From Paraburkholderia agricolaris (GTDB lineage: Bacteria > Pseudomonadota > Gammaproteobacteria > Burkholderiales > Burkholderiaceae), in assembly GCF_009455635.1 (NCBI RefSeq), contig NZ_QPER01000002.1, positions 2,542,001 to 2,606,000 on the forward strand: DNA of 64,000 nucleotides. Direction: 5' to 3'. This document shows positions 1 to 8,201 of this stretch, piece after piece (position 1 is the stretch's first letter; each line of letters begins with the position of its first letter). A program made the position numbers and the translations under genes. Below the pieces are notes generated by a model. That model was given only the letters and a program-made list of their open reading frames with translations, searched no databases and was not told the origin of the DNA.

Positions 1-1
1 G

Positions 2-616
2 TGCAATAAGCGCACGCCGGGCAGCGGCTGCGCGGCGCTCGAAGGCCACAATCGCACGCAGGCGATTCTCGGTGCGAGTCCGCAATGCATCGCCGTGAAC
101 CCGTCGGATATGAGCGTGGCGCTCGCTGCGCTCGACGCCGTCGTGCGCGTCACGGGCCCCGCAGGCGAGCGGACGATTGCGTTCGCGGATTTTCACAGGC
201 TGCCCGGCGATCGGCCCGACGTCGATACAACCTTGCGGCCGGGAGAACTGATTACTGCCGTCGATTTGCCACCGCCTTTGTTCAGCGCGAACTCGCACTA
301 TCTGAAAGTGCGTGACCGGGCCAGTTACGCATTCGCGCTGGTGTCGGTGGCCGCCGCGTTGCAGATGGATGGCGATCACATAACAACCGCGCGCATCGCG
401 TTGGGCGGCGTCGCGCACAAACCATGGCGTGCGAGTGCCGCTGAGCAGATGCTCAACGGCCAGCCGCTCACGCAGGCGAGGTTGCGTGATGCCGCAGCGG
501 TCGCACTACGCGATGCCAGGCCGCAGCACGAAAATGCGTTCAAGGTGCAGCTCGCGCAACGCGCGATCGTGCGCGCAGTGAATCTGGCCGCGGGCCGCAG
601 CGGAGGTGTCGCATGA
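2..616 (+). CDS. Molybdenum hydroxylase FAD-binding subunit (C-terminal part, cut by window edge)
   Basis: This is the medium (FAD) subunit of a xanthine dehydrogenase/YagS-type aldehyde oxidoreductase. It passes electrons from the molybdenum and 2Fe-2S subunits to FAD. About 204 residues are visible and the frame is open from base 2. It starts inside the FAD-binding domain (CNKRTPGSGCAALEG, AILG, CIAVNPSDM), and from about visible residue 100 it becomes the flavoprotein C-terminal domain (LKVRDRASYAFALVSVAAAL). Its stop overlaps the start of the next gene (ATGA at 613-616), so the two are probably translationally coupled. The missing N-terminus and the usual small 2Fe-2S subunit should lie left of the window. 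The physiological substrate cannot be read from this fragment. Confidence 0.9.
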   Translation, partial: CNKRTPGSGCAALEGHNRTQAILGASPQCIAVNPSDMSVALAALDAVVRVTGPAGERTIAFADFHRLPGDRPDVDTTLRPGELITAVDLPPPLFSANSHYLKVRDRASYAFALVSVAAALQMDGDHITTARIALGGVAHKPWRASAAEQMLNGQPLTQARLRDAAAVALRDARPQHENAFKVQLAQRAIVRAVNLAAGRSGGVA

Positions 617-2835
617 ACCTGATCGGTCAACCTATGGACCGCATCGACGGTCTGCTTAAAGTTACCGGCGAAGCGCGCTACGCCGCCGAGTTCCCCGAGG
701 CGCGGCTTGCGCATGCCGTGCTGGTCACCAGCACGATTGCAAGCGGCACGATTACGTCGATCGACGCCAGCCGCGCGCAGGCATTGCCAGGCGTATTGCT
801 GGTGATGACCTGTCAGAACGCGCCGCGCCTGCCGAATGGCGGCAAGCCCGCGTTGGCGCCACCGGCCGTCAGACGGCTGTCGCTGTTGCAGGACAACCAG
901 GTTCAGTACAACAACGAGCCGGTCGCGGTGGTGGTTGCCGATACGCTCGAACATGCTGCCGACGCCGCCCGTCAGTTGCGCATCACCTATCAGAGCAGCG
1001 CGGCGGTACTCGATTTCGCACAGGCGAAGCCGAACGGACATGCGCCCGACAAACCGCAAGGCCGCACCACCGACACGCAACGCGGCAGCTTCGAGGACGG
1101 CATGCGCAGCGGTGCGGTCCACATCGACGCCGTCTACACGACACCGATCGAGCATCACAACCCGATGGAGCCGCACGCCACCATGGCGCGCTGGGATGGC
1201 CCGCAGCTCACGCTCTACGACTCGACGCAAGGCGTCAGCAATGCGGCGCAGGCGGTCGCCAGAACCTTCGGCGTGCCGGCGGCCGACGTACGCGTGATTT
1301 CGCCGTTCATCGGCGGTGGCTTCGGTTGCAAGGGATCGTCGTGGTCGCACGTATCGTTATGCGCGATGGCGGCGAAACAGACCGGGCGCCCGGTGCGTCT
1401 CGTGCTCGAGCGGCCACAGATGTTCGGGCCGGTCGGCGCGCGGCCGCATACCGAACAGCATTTCACGCTTGCCGCGCGGCACGACGGCACGCTGACGGCG
1501 ATGCGCCACGACAGTACCTCGAACACGTCGGTGTTCGAAGACTGGACCGAGACCTGCTGCATGGTCACGCGCATGTTGTATGCGGTGCCCAATCAGATCA
1601 CGACGCACAGGATCGTGCCGATGAATCTCGGCACGCCGACCTTCATGCGCGCGCCCGGCGAGACAACCGGTTCGTTCGCGCTCGAATCGGCAATGGACGA
1701 ACTCGCCGTGGCACTGAAGATGGACCCGCTCGCGCTGCGCCTGAAGAATTACGCCGAAGCCGATCCGCAGGAAAACAAGCCGTGGTCCAGCAAGTCCCTG
1801 CGCGAGTGCTATCAGATCGGCGCGGAGAAATTCGGCTGGTCGCGGCGTACCGGCGCACCGCGCTCGATGCGCGACGGCAACACGCTGATCGGCATGGGCA
1901 TGGCCACCGCGACCTATCCGGCCAACCGCAGCGAAGCCGCAGCCATCGCACGGATTCTGCCGGACGGCAGCGCCATGGTCGCCTCCGGCACCCAGGACCT
2001 CGGCACCGGCACCTACACGGTGATGACCCAGGTGGCTGCCGACGCCCTCGGCTTCGCGCCGGAGAACATCCACTTCGCGCTCGGCGACTCGTCGTTGCCG
2101 AAAGCACCGGGGTCGGGCGGCTCGCAATCGGCGGCCAGCGTTTCGCCAGCAGTGCGCGAGGCCGCCAACGAAGCGCGCAGCCAGCTGATCGCCCTGGCGC
2201 TCGCCGACGAAGCATCGCCGGTGCATGGCGTCGCGCTCGACGACATCACGGTGGAGAACGGCTGGGTCGTGAGCCGTTCGCAACCGGCGAGACGCGATCC
2301 GGCGGCGGCGATCATCGCGCGCTCAGGCGGCAAACCGATCGAAGCCACCGCGACGGTCAAACCCGGCGATGAAAGGCAGAAATATTCGCTGCACTCGTTT
2401 GGCGCCGTGTTCGCCGAAGTCCATGTCGATGCGGATCTGGGCACGATTCGGGTCGCGCGCGTGGTCGGCGTATATGACGTGGGGCGCGTACTGAACCAGA
2501 AAACCGCGCGCAGCCAGTTGATGGGCGGCATCGTATGGGGCGTGGGCGCGGCGCTCCAGGAAGAGACCTCGCTCGATACGCGCTATGGGCGCTTCGTCAA
2601 CGCGAATCTCGCCGAGTATCACGTGCCGGTGAATGCCGACATCGGTTCGCTCGACATCACGTTCATCGATCGGCCCGATCCGTATGTCAACTCGCTGGGC
2701 GTGCGCGGCATCGGCGAGATCGGCATTACCGGCGTACCGGCGGCCATCGCGAATGCGGTGTATCACGCGACCGGCGTGCGCGTGCGCGATCTGCCGGTGA
2801 CGCTCGACAAGGTGATGGAAACGATGCGCGCATAA
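613..2835 (+). CDS. Molybdenum hydroxylase molybdopterin-binding (large) subunit
   Basis: This 740-residue large subunit is of the xanthine dehydrogenase/PaoC (YagR) type and oxidises aldehydes or N-heterocycles at a Mo-cytosine-dinucleotide centre. The N-terminal hammerhead domain covers about residues 10-120 (MDRIDGLLKVTGEARYAAEF). A cofactor-binding glycine loop PFIGGGFGCKG lies near 233-243. GVRGIGEIG near 697-704 contains the expected catalytic base, Glu702. Length is normal for the three-subunit form. It overlaps the FAD subunit by 4 bases and is followed after 77 bases by a MocA-like gene, which fits cofactor supply for the same enzyme. No twin-arginine signal is seen at this N-terminus. 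In PaoABC the export signal is on the small subunit, which is outside the window. Confidence 0.92.
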   Translation: MNLIGQPMDRIDGLLKVTGEARYAAEFPEARLAHAVLVTSTIASGTITSIDASRAQALPGVLLVMTCQNAPRLPNGGKPALAPPAVRRLSLLQDNQVQYNNEPVAVVVADTLEHAADAARQLRITYQSSAAVLDFAQAKPNGHAPDKPQGRTTDTQRGSFEDGMRSGAVHIDAVYTTPIEHHNPMEPHATMARWDGPQLTLYDSTQGVSNAAQAVARTFGVPAADVRVISPFIGGGFGCKGSSWSHVSLCAMAAKQTGRPVRLVLERPQMFGPVGARPHTEQHFTLAARHDGTLTAMRHDSTSNTSVFEDWTETCCMVTRMLYAVPNQITTHRIVPMNLGTPTFMRAPGETTGSFALESAMDELAVALKMDPLALRLKNYAEADPQENKPWSSKSLRECYQIGAEKFGWSRRTGAPRSMRDGNTLIGMGMATATYPANRSEAAAIARILPDGSAMVASGTQDLGTGTYTVMTQVAADALGFAPENIHFALGDSSLPKAPGSGGSQSAASVSPAVREAANEARSQLIALALADEASPVHGVALDDITVENGWVVSRSQPARRDPAAAIIARSGGKPIEATATVKPGDERQKYSLHSFGAVFAEVHVDADLGTIRVARVVGVYDVGRVLNQKTARSQLMGGIVWGVGAALQEETSLDTRYGRFVNANLAEYHVPVNADIGSLDITFIDRPDPYVNSLGVRGIGEIGITGVPAAIANAVYHATGVRVRDLPVTLDKVMETMRA

Positions 2836-2912
2836 CGGTCCATACATTGGCGCTTGCCTGCCGATGCGTTGCATCGCACAATCGGGCACATCCTTTCTAA
2901 CGGTGCCCGTCC

Positions 2913-3500
2913 ATGGCCTACGCCTCGCTCGCTACTGGCGTGTTGCTCGCCGCCGGCTTCGGCTCACGCTTCGACCCGGACGGCCTGCACAACAAGCTGC
3001 TCGCGCAGATGCCCGACGGCACGCCGGTCGCGCACGAAGCCGCACACCGGCTGCTGCGGGTCGTCTCGCATGTGCTGGCCGTGGTGCGGCCGGGCTCGGA
3101 CGCCCTCGCCCGCCTGCTGAACGACGCCGGCTGTGACGTTGTGTTCGCCGAGAGTGCCAATCGTGGCATGGGTGCGAGTCTCGCCGCCGGCATCGAAGCC
3201 AGCGACGACGCCGAAGGCTGGATCGTCGCACTCGCCGATATGCCGCGCATCGCCACTCCCACAATTGAAGCCGTGGCGCGTGCGCTCGACGGCGGCGCTT
3301 CGATCGTCGCGCCGTTTTATCAGGGTCAGCGCGGCCATCCGGTTGGTTTCGGCATCGAGCATCGGGACGCTCTGGTGGCGCTCGACGGCGACACCGGCGC
3401 ACGCGCGCTGTTGACCTCACAGCGGGTAATGCGGCTGGACGTCGACGATCCGGGGATTCTGCGGGACGTGGATACGCCGGAAGATCTGCGCAGCGTTTAA
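2913..3500 (+). CDS. MocA/MobA-like molybdenum cofactor nucleotidyltransferase
   Basis: This 195-residue NTP-transferase domain protein most resembles MocA, the CTP:molybdopterin cytidylyltransferase that makes the cofactor of xanthine dehydrogenase-family enzymes. The N-terminal signature is TGVLLAAGFGSRFD (residues about 7-20), followed by a Lys in the NKLLAQ segment. The metal-binding aspartate is in ALADMPRI, and the acceptor-binding segment is QRGHPVGF. Its position directly downstream of the two hydroxylase subunits supports the assignment. XDH-family operons often carry their own MocA or XdhC maturation factor. It ends with a 4-base tail-to-tail overlap with the convergent LysR gene. 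GTP specificity (MobA) cannot be excluded from the sequence alone. Confidence 0.85.
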   Translation: MAYASLATGVLLAAGFGSRFDPDGLHNKLLAQMPDGTPVAHEAAHRLLRVVSHVLAVVRPGSDALARLLNDAGCDVVFAESANRGMGASLAAGIEASDDAEGWIVALADMPRIATPTIEAVARALDGGASIVAPFYQGQRGHPVGFGIEHRDALVALDGDTGARALLTSQRVMRLDVDDPGILRDVDTPEDLRSV

Positions 3501-4414
3501 CCCGACGACACCTGCTGACGGCACATTCTGAGAACGAGCTGCCTAAGCCAGCGATGAACCGGGTCATTCTCCGAACGGGGATGCCACATCTGCGAAACCG
3601 TAAAACCCTCAGTCACCACGGGAAGATCGAACGCGTAGACGCTGACGGCTGCACCGGGCTGCGTGTTCACAAAAGATTCCGGCAGGAGCGCGACCAGATC
3701 CGACGCTCGCGCCACGGCCAGCGCCGCCGGAAAACTCGGCACAACCGCGACAGTCGTGCGCTCCAGACCAGACTGGGCAAGCGCGGCGTCAAGCGAGTCG
3801 ATTGTCTGGCGGCCGTATGGCGCGACGACGTGACCAAACGCGGCGTATTGCTCGATCGTCACCTCCTGTTTCAGGTCGAGGGGATGCCCCTTTCTGACGA
3901 CACCCAGAAAACGGTCTCGAAACAGGGCCTGGACGCGAATTTCAGGCCCCATTTCCTCCACGACGCCGATCTCGAGATCGGCGGAGCCATTGCGCAGATA
4001 TTCCGCGTTCTTTTCGGGCTTGGACGAAAAGTGCAAGCGCACAAACGGCGCCTGCGCAGTCACTTCTGCGATCAAGGGCGCACCGAAGGCTTCCACGAAG
4101 GCTTCATTGACACGAATCGTCAGGGTTCTGCGCAAGGTTGAAAAATCCAGCGCCGCGGGCGACGGGCGCAGCAAGGAACGCGCGTCCTGAACGATATTTT
4201 GCGTTCGCTCACGAATCTCCTCCGCATACGGCGTCAGCACCATCTGGCGCCCGGCCCGGACCAGTAATGAATCGCCGGTCGCGGCGCGAAGCCGGGTCAG
4301 CGTGCGGCTCATTGCCGACGCACTCAAATGCAACGACCGGGCGGCGCGCGTCACGTTTTTCTCGGTGAGCAACGCATCTAGCGCGAAAAGAAGATTGAGG
4401 TCCGGTTCAGACAT
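3497..4414 (-). CDS. LysR-family transcriptional regulator
   Basis: This 305-residue LysR-type regulator has an N-terminal winged helix-turn-helix (LLFALDALLTEKNVTRAARSLHLSASAMSRTLTRL, residues about 8-42) and a periplasmic-binding-protein-like effector domain from about residue 90. It resembles the NodD/SyrM-like branch that begins with a DLNLL segment. It is divergent from the short-chain dehydrogenase at 4590, which is the likely target. The 175-base gap between them holds a candidate operator at 4455-4473. The 3' end overlaps the MocA-like gene by 4 bases tail to tail. The effector is unknown. Confidence 0.9.
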   Translation of the reverse strand: MSEPDLNLLFALDALLTEKNVTRAARSLHLSASAMSRTLTRLRAATGDSLLVRAGRQMVLTPYAEEIRERTQNIVQDARSLLRPSPAALDFSTLRRTLTIRVNEAFVEAFGAPLIAEVTAQAPFVRLHFSSKPEKNAEYLRNGSADLEIGVVEEMGPEIRVQALFRDRFLGVVRKGHPLDLKQEVTIEQYAAFGHVVAPYGRQTIDSLDAALAQSGLERTTVAVVPSFPAALAVARASDLVALLPESFVNTQPGAAVSVYAFDLPVVTEGFTVSQMWHPRSENDPVHRWLRQLVLRMCRQQVSSG

Positions 4415-4454
4415 TTTTTTAATCGTAGTTGGCGGAGATGGGATAAGGCGTCTG

Positions 4455-4473
4455 ATGCAGATATTAGTTGCAT
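4455..4473. promoter_or_regulatory. Candidate LysR operator (ATGCA-N9-TGCAT)
   Basis: This interrupted palindrome lies between the divergent LysR and dehydrogenase genes. It has the size and T-N11-A character of LysR boxes. It is the clearest dyad in the gap, but the arms are only 5 bp, so chance is possible. Confidence 0.4.
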
Positions 4474-4589
4474 TCAGCGCGGCTTCCGCCCTTTCCTGCG
4501 TATGGCTATATTGGATTGCACAATTTATCCACGAGGATCGCTCCCGTTAGATTCAGGTTCGGGAACAGCTTCGTTTACCGGAAATACCC

Positions 4590-5294
4590 ATGAAAAACAC
4601 CCATTCGCAGAAAACCGTCCTCCTTATCGGCGCGTCCCGCGGCCTTGGATTGGCGATGGTCGCGGAATATTTGAAGCGCGGTTACCAGGTCATCGCCACA
4701 GGACGAACAGGCTCGACCGACAAGCTCCGGCATGTCGCGGAGGCCTCCGCTGGCGCGCTGGAAGTAGAGACTGTCGATATCACGAGTCTGGAACAGATCG
4801 CAGCGCTGCGCACCCGCCTTGCAGACCGTCGTATCGATGTGCTCTTTGTGAACGCCGGCGTCAAGAACGACGATGGGGAAACAATCGCGGATGTCTCGAC
4901 CGAGGAATTTGTGCGCGTGATGGTGACGAATTCGCTAAGTCCGATGAGAGTCATCGACGCGTTTCAGGACCTCGTCCCGCCGACTGGAACGATCGGTGTC
5001 ATGTCGTCGGGGCAAGGCAGTATCGCGAATGCCACCAACGCGAATTACGAAGTCTACCGGGGCAGCAAGGCCGCGCTGAATATGTTCATGCGTACTTTCG
5101 CGGCGCGCAGCGCCGAGTATCCGCGCAGTCTCCTGCTGATGGCGCCAGGATGGGTCCAGACCGATATGGGCGGTCCTACGGCGCGCCTGACCATCGGGGA
5201 AAGCATTCCGAACCTGGTCAATACGATCGAGGCTTATGAAGGGCGTGCCGGCCTGCATTACCTCGACTACCTCGGAAAGGTCGTGCCCTGGTGA
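4590..5294 (+). CDS. Short-chain dehydrogenase/reductase (SDR)
   Basis: This 234-residue classical-type SDR oxidoreductase is presumably cytosolic and NAD(P)-dependent. The Rossmann dinucleotide motif is LIGASRGLGLAM (residues about 12-23), and VNAG stands in for the NNAG motif. The catalytic serine lies in VMSSGQGSI and the YxxxK pair in VYRGSKAAL. The length is slightly shorter than the usual 250 residues. It is divergent from a LysR gene that probably controls it. The substrate is not predictable. The ATG at 4590 is chosen because the Rossmann strand starts about 10 residues later, as is usual. Confidence 0.9.
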   Translation: MKNTHSQKTVLLIGASRGLGLAMVAEYLKRGYQVIATGRTGSTDKLRHVAEASAGALEVETVDITSLEQIAALRTRLADRRIDVLFVNAGVKNDDGETIADVSTEEFVRVMVTNSLSPMRVIDAFQDLVPPTGTIGVMSSGQGSIANATNANYEVYRGSKAALNMFMRTFAARSAEYPRSLLLMAPGWVQTDMGGPTARLTIGESIPNLVNTIEAYEGRAGLHYLDYLGKVVPW

Positions 5295-5416
5295 CCAGCG
5301 CCGTTGACCGAAATACCTGTCGGCTTGCGAGCGTGTCTCTGTCCCAGTTGCAATGACGTGCGCTCGCGGCGCGGGCTCGATCCGGCTGACTTGATCCGAG
5401 CAGGCGTTCTGGCGCA

Positions 5417-5436
5417 TACTGTATATCCATACAGTA
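5417..5436. promoter_or_regulatory. LexA (SOS) box upstream of DUF4130-UdgX gene
   Basis: TACTGTAT and ATACAGTA form perfect 8-bp arms around a 4-base centre. The core fits the CTG-N10-CAG LexA consensus of beta- and gamma-proteobacteria. It ends 52 bases before the ATG at 5489, a normal operator position. The same arms recur at 21307-21326. Confidence 0.85.
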
Positions 5437-5488
5437 TTTTGCTGCATAGGTACGCGCTTCAAGATGCGCGTTTCCACGGCGCGTCAGC

Positions 5489-6499
5489 ATGAAACGCATT
5501 CCGATCGAACCGTCTTTCGCCACATGGCGGCGTGCCGCGCGGGTACTGCTGCGGCAAGGTAGCGAGCCGCTACAGGTCGAGTGGGTCGAATCCGAAGCTG
5601 AAGCTGGGGCTGCAACTCCGGGCGTGCCGGCTACTGAATCCGCGTTCGCCACGGCGGGTGCCTCCGGCCCAGCAATCGCTGCCGCCGCTGCCCCAGGCCT
5701 CGCCACGCCCGTGATTCCCCGCGAACTGCTCTCCTGGCTGAAAACGGCGGCGTGCTTCCGCGCGCCGGACCGCTGGGCGCTGCTGTACCGCGTCCTTTGG
5801 CGCTGGACGCGCAGCGAGCGCAATGTCCTCGACCCCGGCGACCCGGACGGCGCGCTGCTGGATCAGCGCATCCGCACTATCGAGCGCGAAACCGAAGACC
5901 TGCTGACACTCACCTTGTTCAGACGGCGTGATCCGTCGATGGGGCCACCCGAATTCGTCGGCTGGTACGAGCCGCATCACGACTTGCTGGAGCGGGCCGC
6001 CGTGTGGTTCGCCGAGCGCATGGGCAATTCCACGTGGATGCTGGCCACGCCGCACGGCGCGGTGTTCTGGAACGGCATGCTGCTGCGCACTGACCGGCCG
6101 TTACGGGCGCAATGCGAGCAAGCCGCGCCAGCGTCAGCGGCCAGTGCGGCGGGTGCACTGAGCGGCGAAGCCGTCACCAGCACACCCACCGAGGCGCTCT
6201 GGCTCGCGTACTACAGCAACGCCGTCAATAGCCTGCCGTCGCCGGTGCCGCTGCGTTACTGGAGAATGCCGCCCGCGGGTCCACCGCTGCCCGCACATCT
6301 CGCGCGCGAACGCAGCCGTCTCGGCGCGCAAAGCGCGGCTGTCACCGTTCCCCGCACACCGCCGGTCGAGTATTCGGCCGCGACGCCCCCTTGCAGGAGC
6401 CCACTGGCCCGCTCGCCACCTGCCGGCGCTGCGCGTTATGGCGCAACGCGAAACAGGCGGTGGCGGGCGCCGGGCCCGCACCTGCGGCGATCATGGTGA
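5489..6499 (+). CDS. DUF4130 (TIGR03915-type) DNA repair protein, N-terminal part of a frameshifted DUF4130-UdgX fusion
   Basis: This frame encodes a TIGR03915/DUF4130-like domain. Supporting segments are FRAPDRWALLYRVLWRWTR near residue 92, the arginine-rich LFRRRDP, FVGWYEPHHDLLERAAVWF near 165, and LATPHGAVFWNGMLL. The domain is known next to or fused to UdgX uracil-DNA glycosylases and radical SAM repair proteins. An Ala-rich linker (about residues 37-72) is unusual. From about 6390 the frame becomes an arginine- and proline-rich tail with no family likeness, while the UdgX domain continues in another frame. I read this as one gene of about 510 codons broken by a 1-base loss in the five-C run at 6386-6390. 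An SOS box precedes it. A sequencing error, a true mutation or programmed slippage are all possible. Confidence 0.75.
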   Translation: MKRIPIEPSFATWRRAARVLLRQGSEPLQVEWVESEAEAGAATPGVPATESAFATAGASGPAIAAAAAPGLATPVIPRELLSWLKTAACFRAPDRWALLYRVLWRWTRSERNVLDPGDPDGALLDQRIRTIERETEDLLTLTLFRRRDPSMGPPEFVGWYEPHHDLLERAAVWFAERMGNSTWMLATPHGAVFWNGMLLRTDRPLRAQCEQAAPASAASAAGALSGEAVTSTPTEALWLAYYSNAVNSLPSPVPLRYWRMPPAGPPLPAHLARERSRLGAQSAAVTVPRTPPVEYSAATPPCRSPLARSPPAGAARYGATRNRRWRAPGPHLRRSW

Positions 6500-7020
6500 T
6501 CGGCGAACAGCCGGGCGAAGACGAGAATCAGCATGGCGAGCCCTTCACCGGCCCGGCCGGCCAACTGCTGGACTCCGTGCTGGCACGCGCCGGACTGGAG
6601 CGCCAAGCGCTGTATCTGACGTATGCCGTCAAGCATTACAAATGGGAAACACTCGACCAGCAACGCGTCCATCGCACACCCGTGTGGCGCGAACTCGAGG
6701 CTTGTCAGTACTGGCTGGAAAAAGAACTGGCGCGGGTCGCGCCGCGCGTCATCGTCGCACTCGGCGCGACGGCGTTGCAAACACTGACCGGCGCGCACGT
6801 CAATCTGTCCGAATACCTTGGTCAAACCATCGCCCACGACGGGCGCCTGATCGTACCGACCTGGCACCCTTCGTATGCGCTAGGAATGGCCGACGCCACG
6901 TTACGCAACGACATCGTGGCGACCATCGCAACGGCGTTCAGCCGCGCAGCGGCGCTGGCGGACGGCAGTGCGCCCGCTCAAGGTGAGCAGGTTCGGGATA
7001 GGCCAGAGACACAACGGTGA
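6391..7020 (+). CDS. UdgX-type uracil-DNA glycosylase domain (C-terminal part of the frameshifted fusion)
   Basis: UdgX enzymes excise uracil and become covalently linked to the abasic DNA through a histidine. Visible features are two Cys in CRRCALW (an iron-sulfur-type N-terminus of family 4-like UDGs), the GEQPGEDEN active-site motif, FTGPAGQLLD, AVKHYKWE, the R-loop QQRVHRTP with the probable linking His, VALGATAL and the WHPSYAL motif. The R-loop is QQRVH rather than the usual KRRIH. The frame could start at TTG 6391, but family likeness (GRDAPLQEPTG) extends upstream of it. It therefore looks like the 3' part of the gene starting at 5489 rather than a separate gene. The last 30 residues are low-similarity tail. 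Confidence 0.8.
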   Translation: MQEPTGPLATCRRCALWRNAKQAVAGAGPAPAAIMVIGEQPGEDENQHGEPFTGPAGQLLDSVLARAGLERQALYLTYAVKHYKWETLDQQRVHRTPVWRELEACQYWLEKELARVAPRVIVALGATALQTLTGAHVNLSEYLGQTIAHDGRLIVPTWHPSYALGMADATLRNDIVATIATAFSRAAALADGSAPAQGEQVRDRPETQR

Positions 7021-7206
7021 GCCTCTACGGGAAGCCGCTGCAGAATCGGCCCGCCCAGGCACGCGGTTTGCACCGCTCACAACGATTACACAAGCCGCGC
7101 CAATTCCGCCTAAGCTGATGTGACGCCGTCGATCCGGCAAGTTTGTCTCACGCAATATTGAAGTTTCGAATGCGGCCCCGCACGTCTCGCAATCTCCACA
7201 CATTCC

Positions 7207-7911
7207 ATGAGCGAAACCAGCCCACGCCTTTTTATCGTCTCGCCCCATTTCGACGACGCCGTCTTCAGTTGCGGCGCATTACTTGCCGCCCACCCCGACG
7301 CCGCGGTCTGTACCGTATTCGCCGCCCCGCCCCAGCAGGAAATGCATACCGAATGGGATGCAAAGTCGGGGTTCACGAGCGCCCATCAGGCCATCCATGC
7401 CCGCACGCGCGAAGACAACCTCGCGCTCGAAGTGCTCGACGCGATTCCGCTACGCATGCCGTTTCGTGACGGCCAGTACCTGGACTCGCCGTCGATCGCC
7501 CGATTGGCTGCGGCGCTTGAAGAGACCATCTACCGCACGACCGCGAATACGCTGCTCATGCCACTCGGCCTGCGGCACGAGGATCACGTCCTGGTATTCG
7601 AAGCCTGTTGCGAAATCCTGCCGCGTCTGTCGCATCTCACATGGTTCGCCTATGAGGACGCGATTCACCGCCGCACACCCGGCGTCGTGCAGGCTCGCCT
7701 CGCCGACCTCGCGCAACGTGGCATTGTCGCCACGCCGGACTATCCGAACGCGAGTCACACGATCGATCTGCCGCGCCGCCTCCAACTCAAACGCGAAGCG
7801 GTCAACGCTTACGCAAGCCAACTGCGCGCATTCGGCGCCGGCAACTACGACGACGTTTTCGCCGCCGAACGCTACTGGCAGTTGAGCGCGGGCCGTCGCA
7901 GGAAAAAGTAA
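7207..7911 (+). CDS. PIG-L family deacetylase
   Basis: This 234-residue zinc-dependent LmbE/PIG-L-type N-acetyl-sugar deacetylase has the signature SPHFDDAVFSCGALLA near residues 11-26, a variant of the usual PHPDD metal-binding motif with Phe for Pro. The second histidine motif RHEDHVLVFEAC lies near 122-133. No signal peptide or membrane segment is seen, so it should be cytosolic. The gap of about 190 bases upstream has no clear Shine-Dalgarno sequence before the ATG. The substrate is unknown, and the neighbours (DNA repair, then a small protein and phosphonate genes) do not point to one. Confidence 0.88.
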   Translation: MSETSPRLFIVSPHFDDAVFSCGALLAAHPDAAVCTVFAAPPQQEMHTEWDAKSGFTSAHQAIHARTREDNLALEVLDAIPLRMPFRDGQYLDSPSIARLAAALEETIYRTTANTLLMPLGLRHEDHVLVFEACCEILPRLSHLTWFAYEDAIHRRTPGVVQARLADLAQRGIVATPDYPNASHTIDLPRRLQLKREAVNAYASQLRAFGAGNYDDVFAAERYWQLSAGRRRKK

Positions 7912-7992
7912 GGGGCGTGCGGTGCTGGATCGCCTACGCTAGAAGGAAACGGCCTGCGTTCAGGCACATTCCTGACTCAAAGAGGTGATGCA

Positions 7993-8145
7993 ATGAGCTA
8001 CGACATGCATACCAGCCCGATTCCCGATCCGAACGCCGATCCGAATCGGGACCCGGAAGCCGATCCGCTAGTGCCGCCGTCGCCGGGTCATCACACCGAG
8101 GAGCCGCAGCGGCCCGATGGACCGCCGGACAAAGATCCGGTGTGA
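7993..8145 (+). CDS. Small Pro/Asp-rich hypothetical protein (50 aa)
   Basis: This short reading frame of 50 residues contains 14 prolines and 8 aspartates and no Cys or Trp. It has a run of DP repeats (PDPNADPNRDPEADP). An AGAGGTG Shine-Dalgarno sequence sits 5-6 bases before the ATG, the best support for translation. It follows the deacetylase by 81 bases on the same strand and is convergent with phnW. The composition predicts a disordered acidic peptide. No function can be assigned. Confidence 0.6.
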   Translation: MSYDMHTSPIPDPNADPNRDPEADPLVPPSPGHHTEEPQRPDGPPDKDPV

Positions 8146-8201
8146 CGCCGCCGAGGACTTGCCGCCTGCCTTGCTAGCGGACACCCGAGTCAACGCGCGT
8201 C

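Noticed and set aside
376..1350. Long minus-strand open frame opposite the molybdopterin subunit
   Set aside because: An Arg/His-rich shadow of the real plus-strand gene, typical of GC-rich DNA.
5304..5492. 62-codon open frame containing the SOS box
   Set aside because: It covers the LexA operator and the start of the repair gene and has no ribosome site or likeness to a radical SAM partner.
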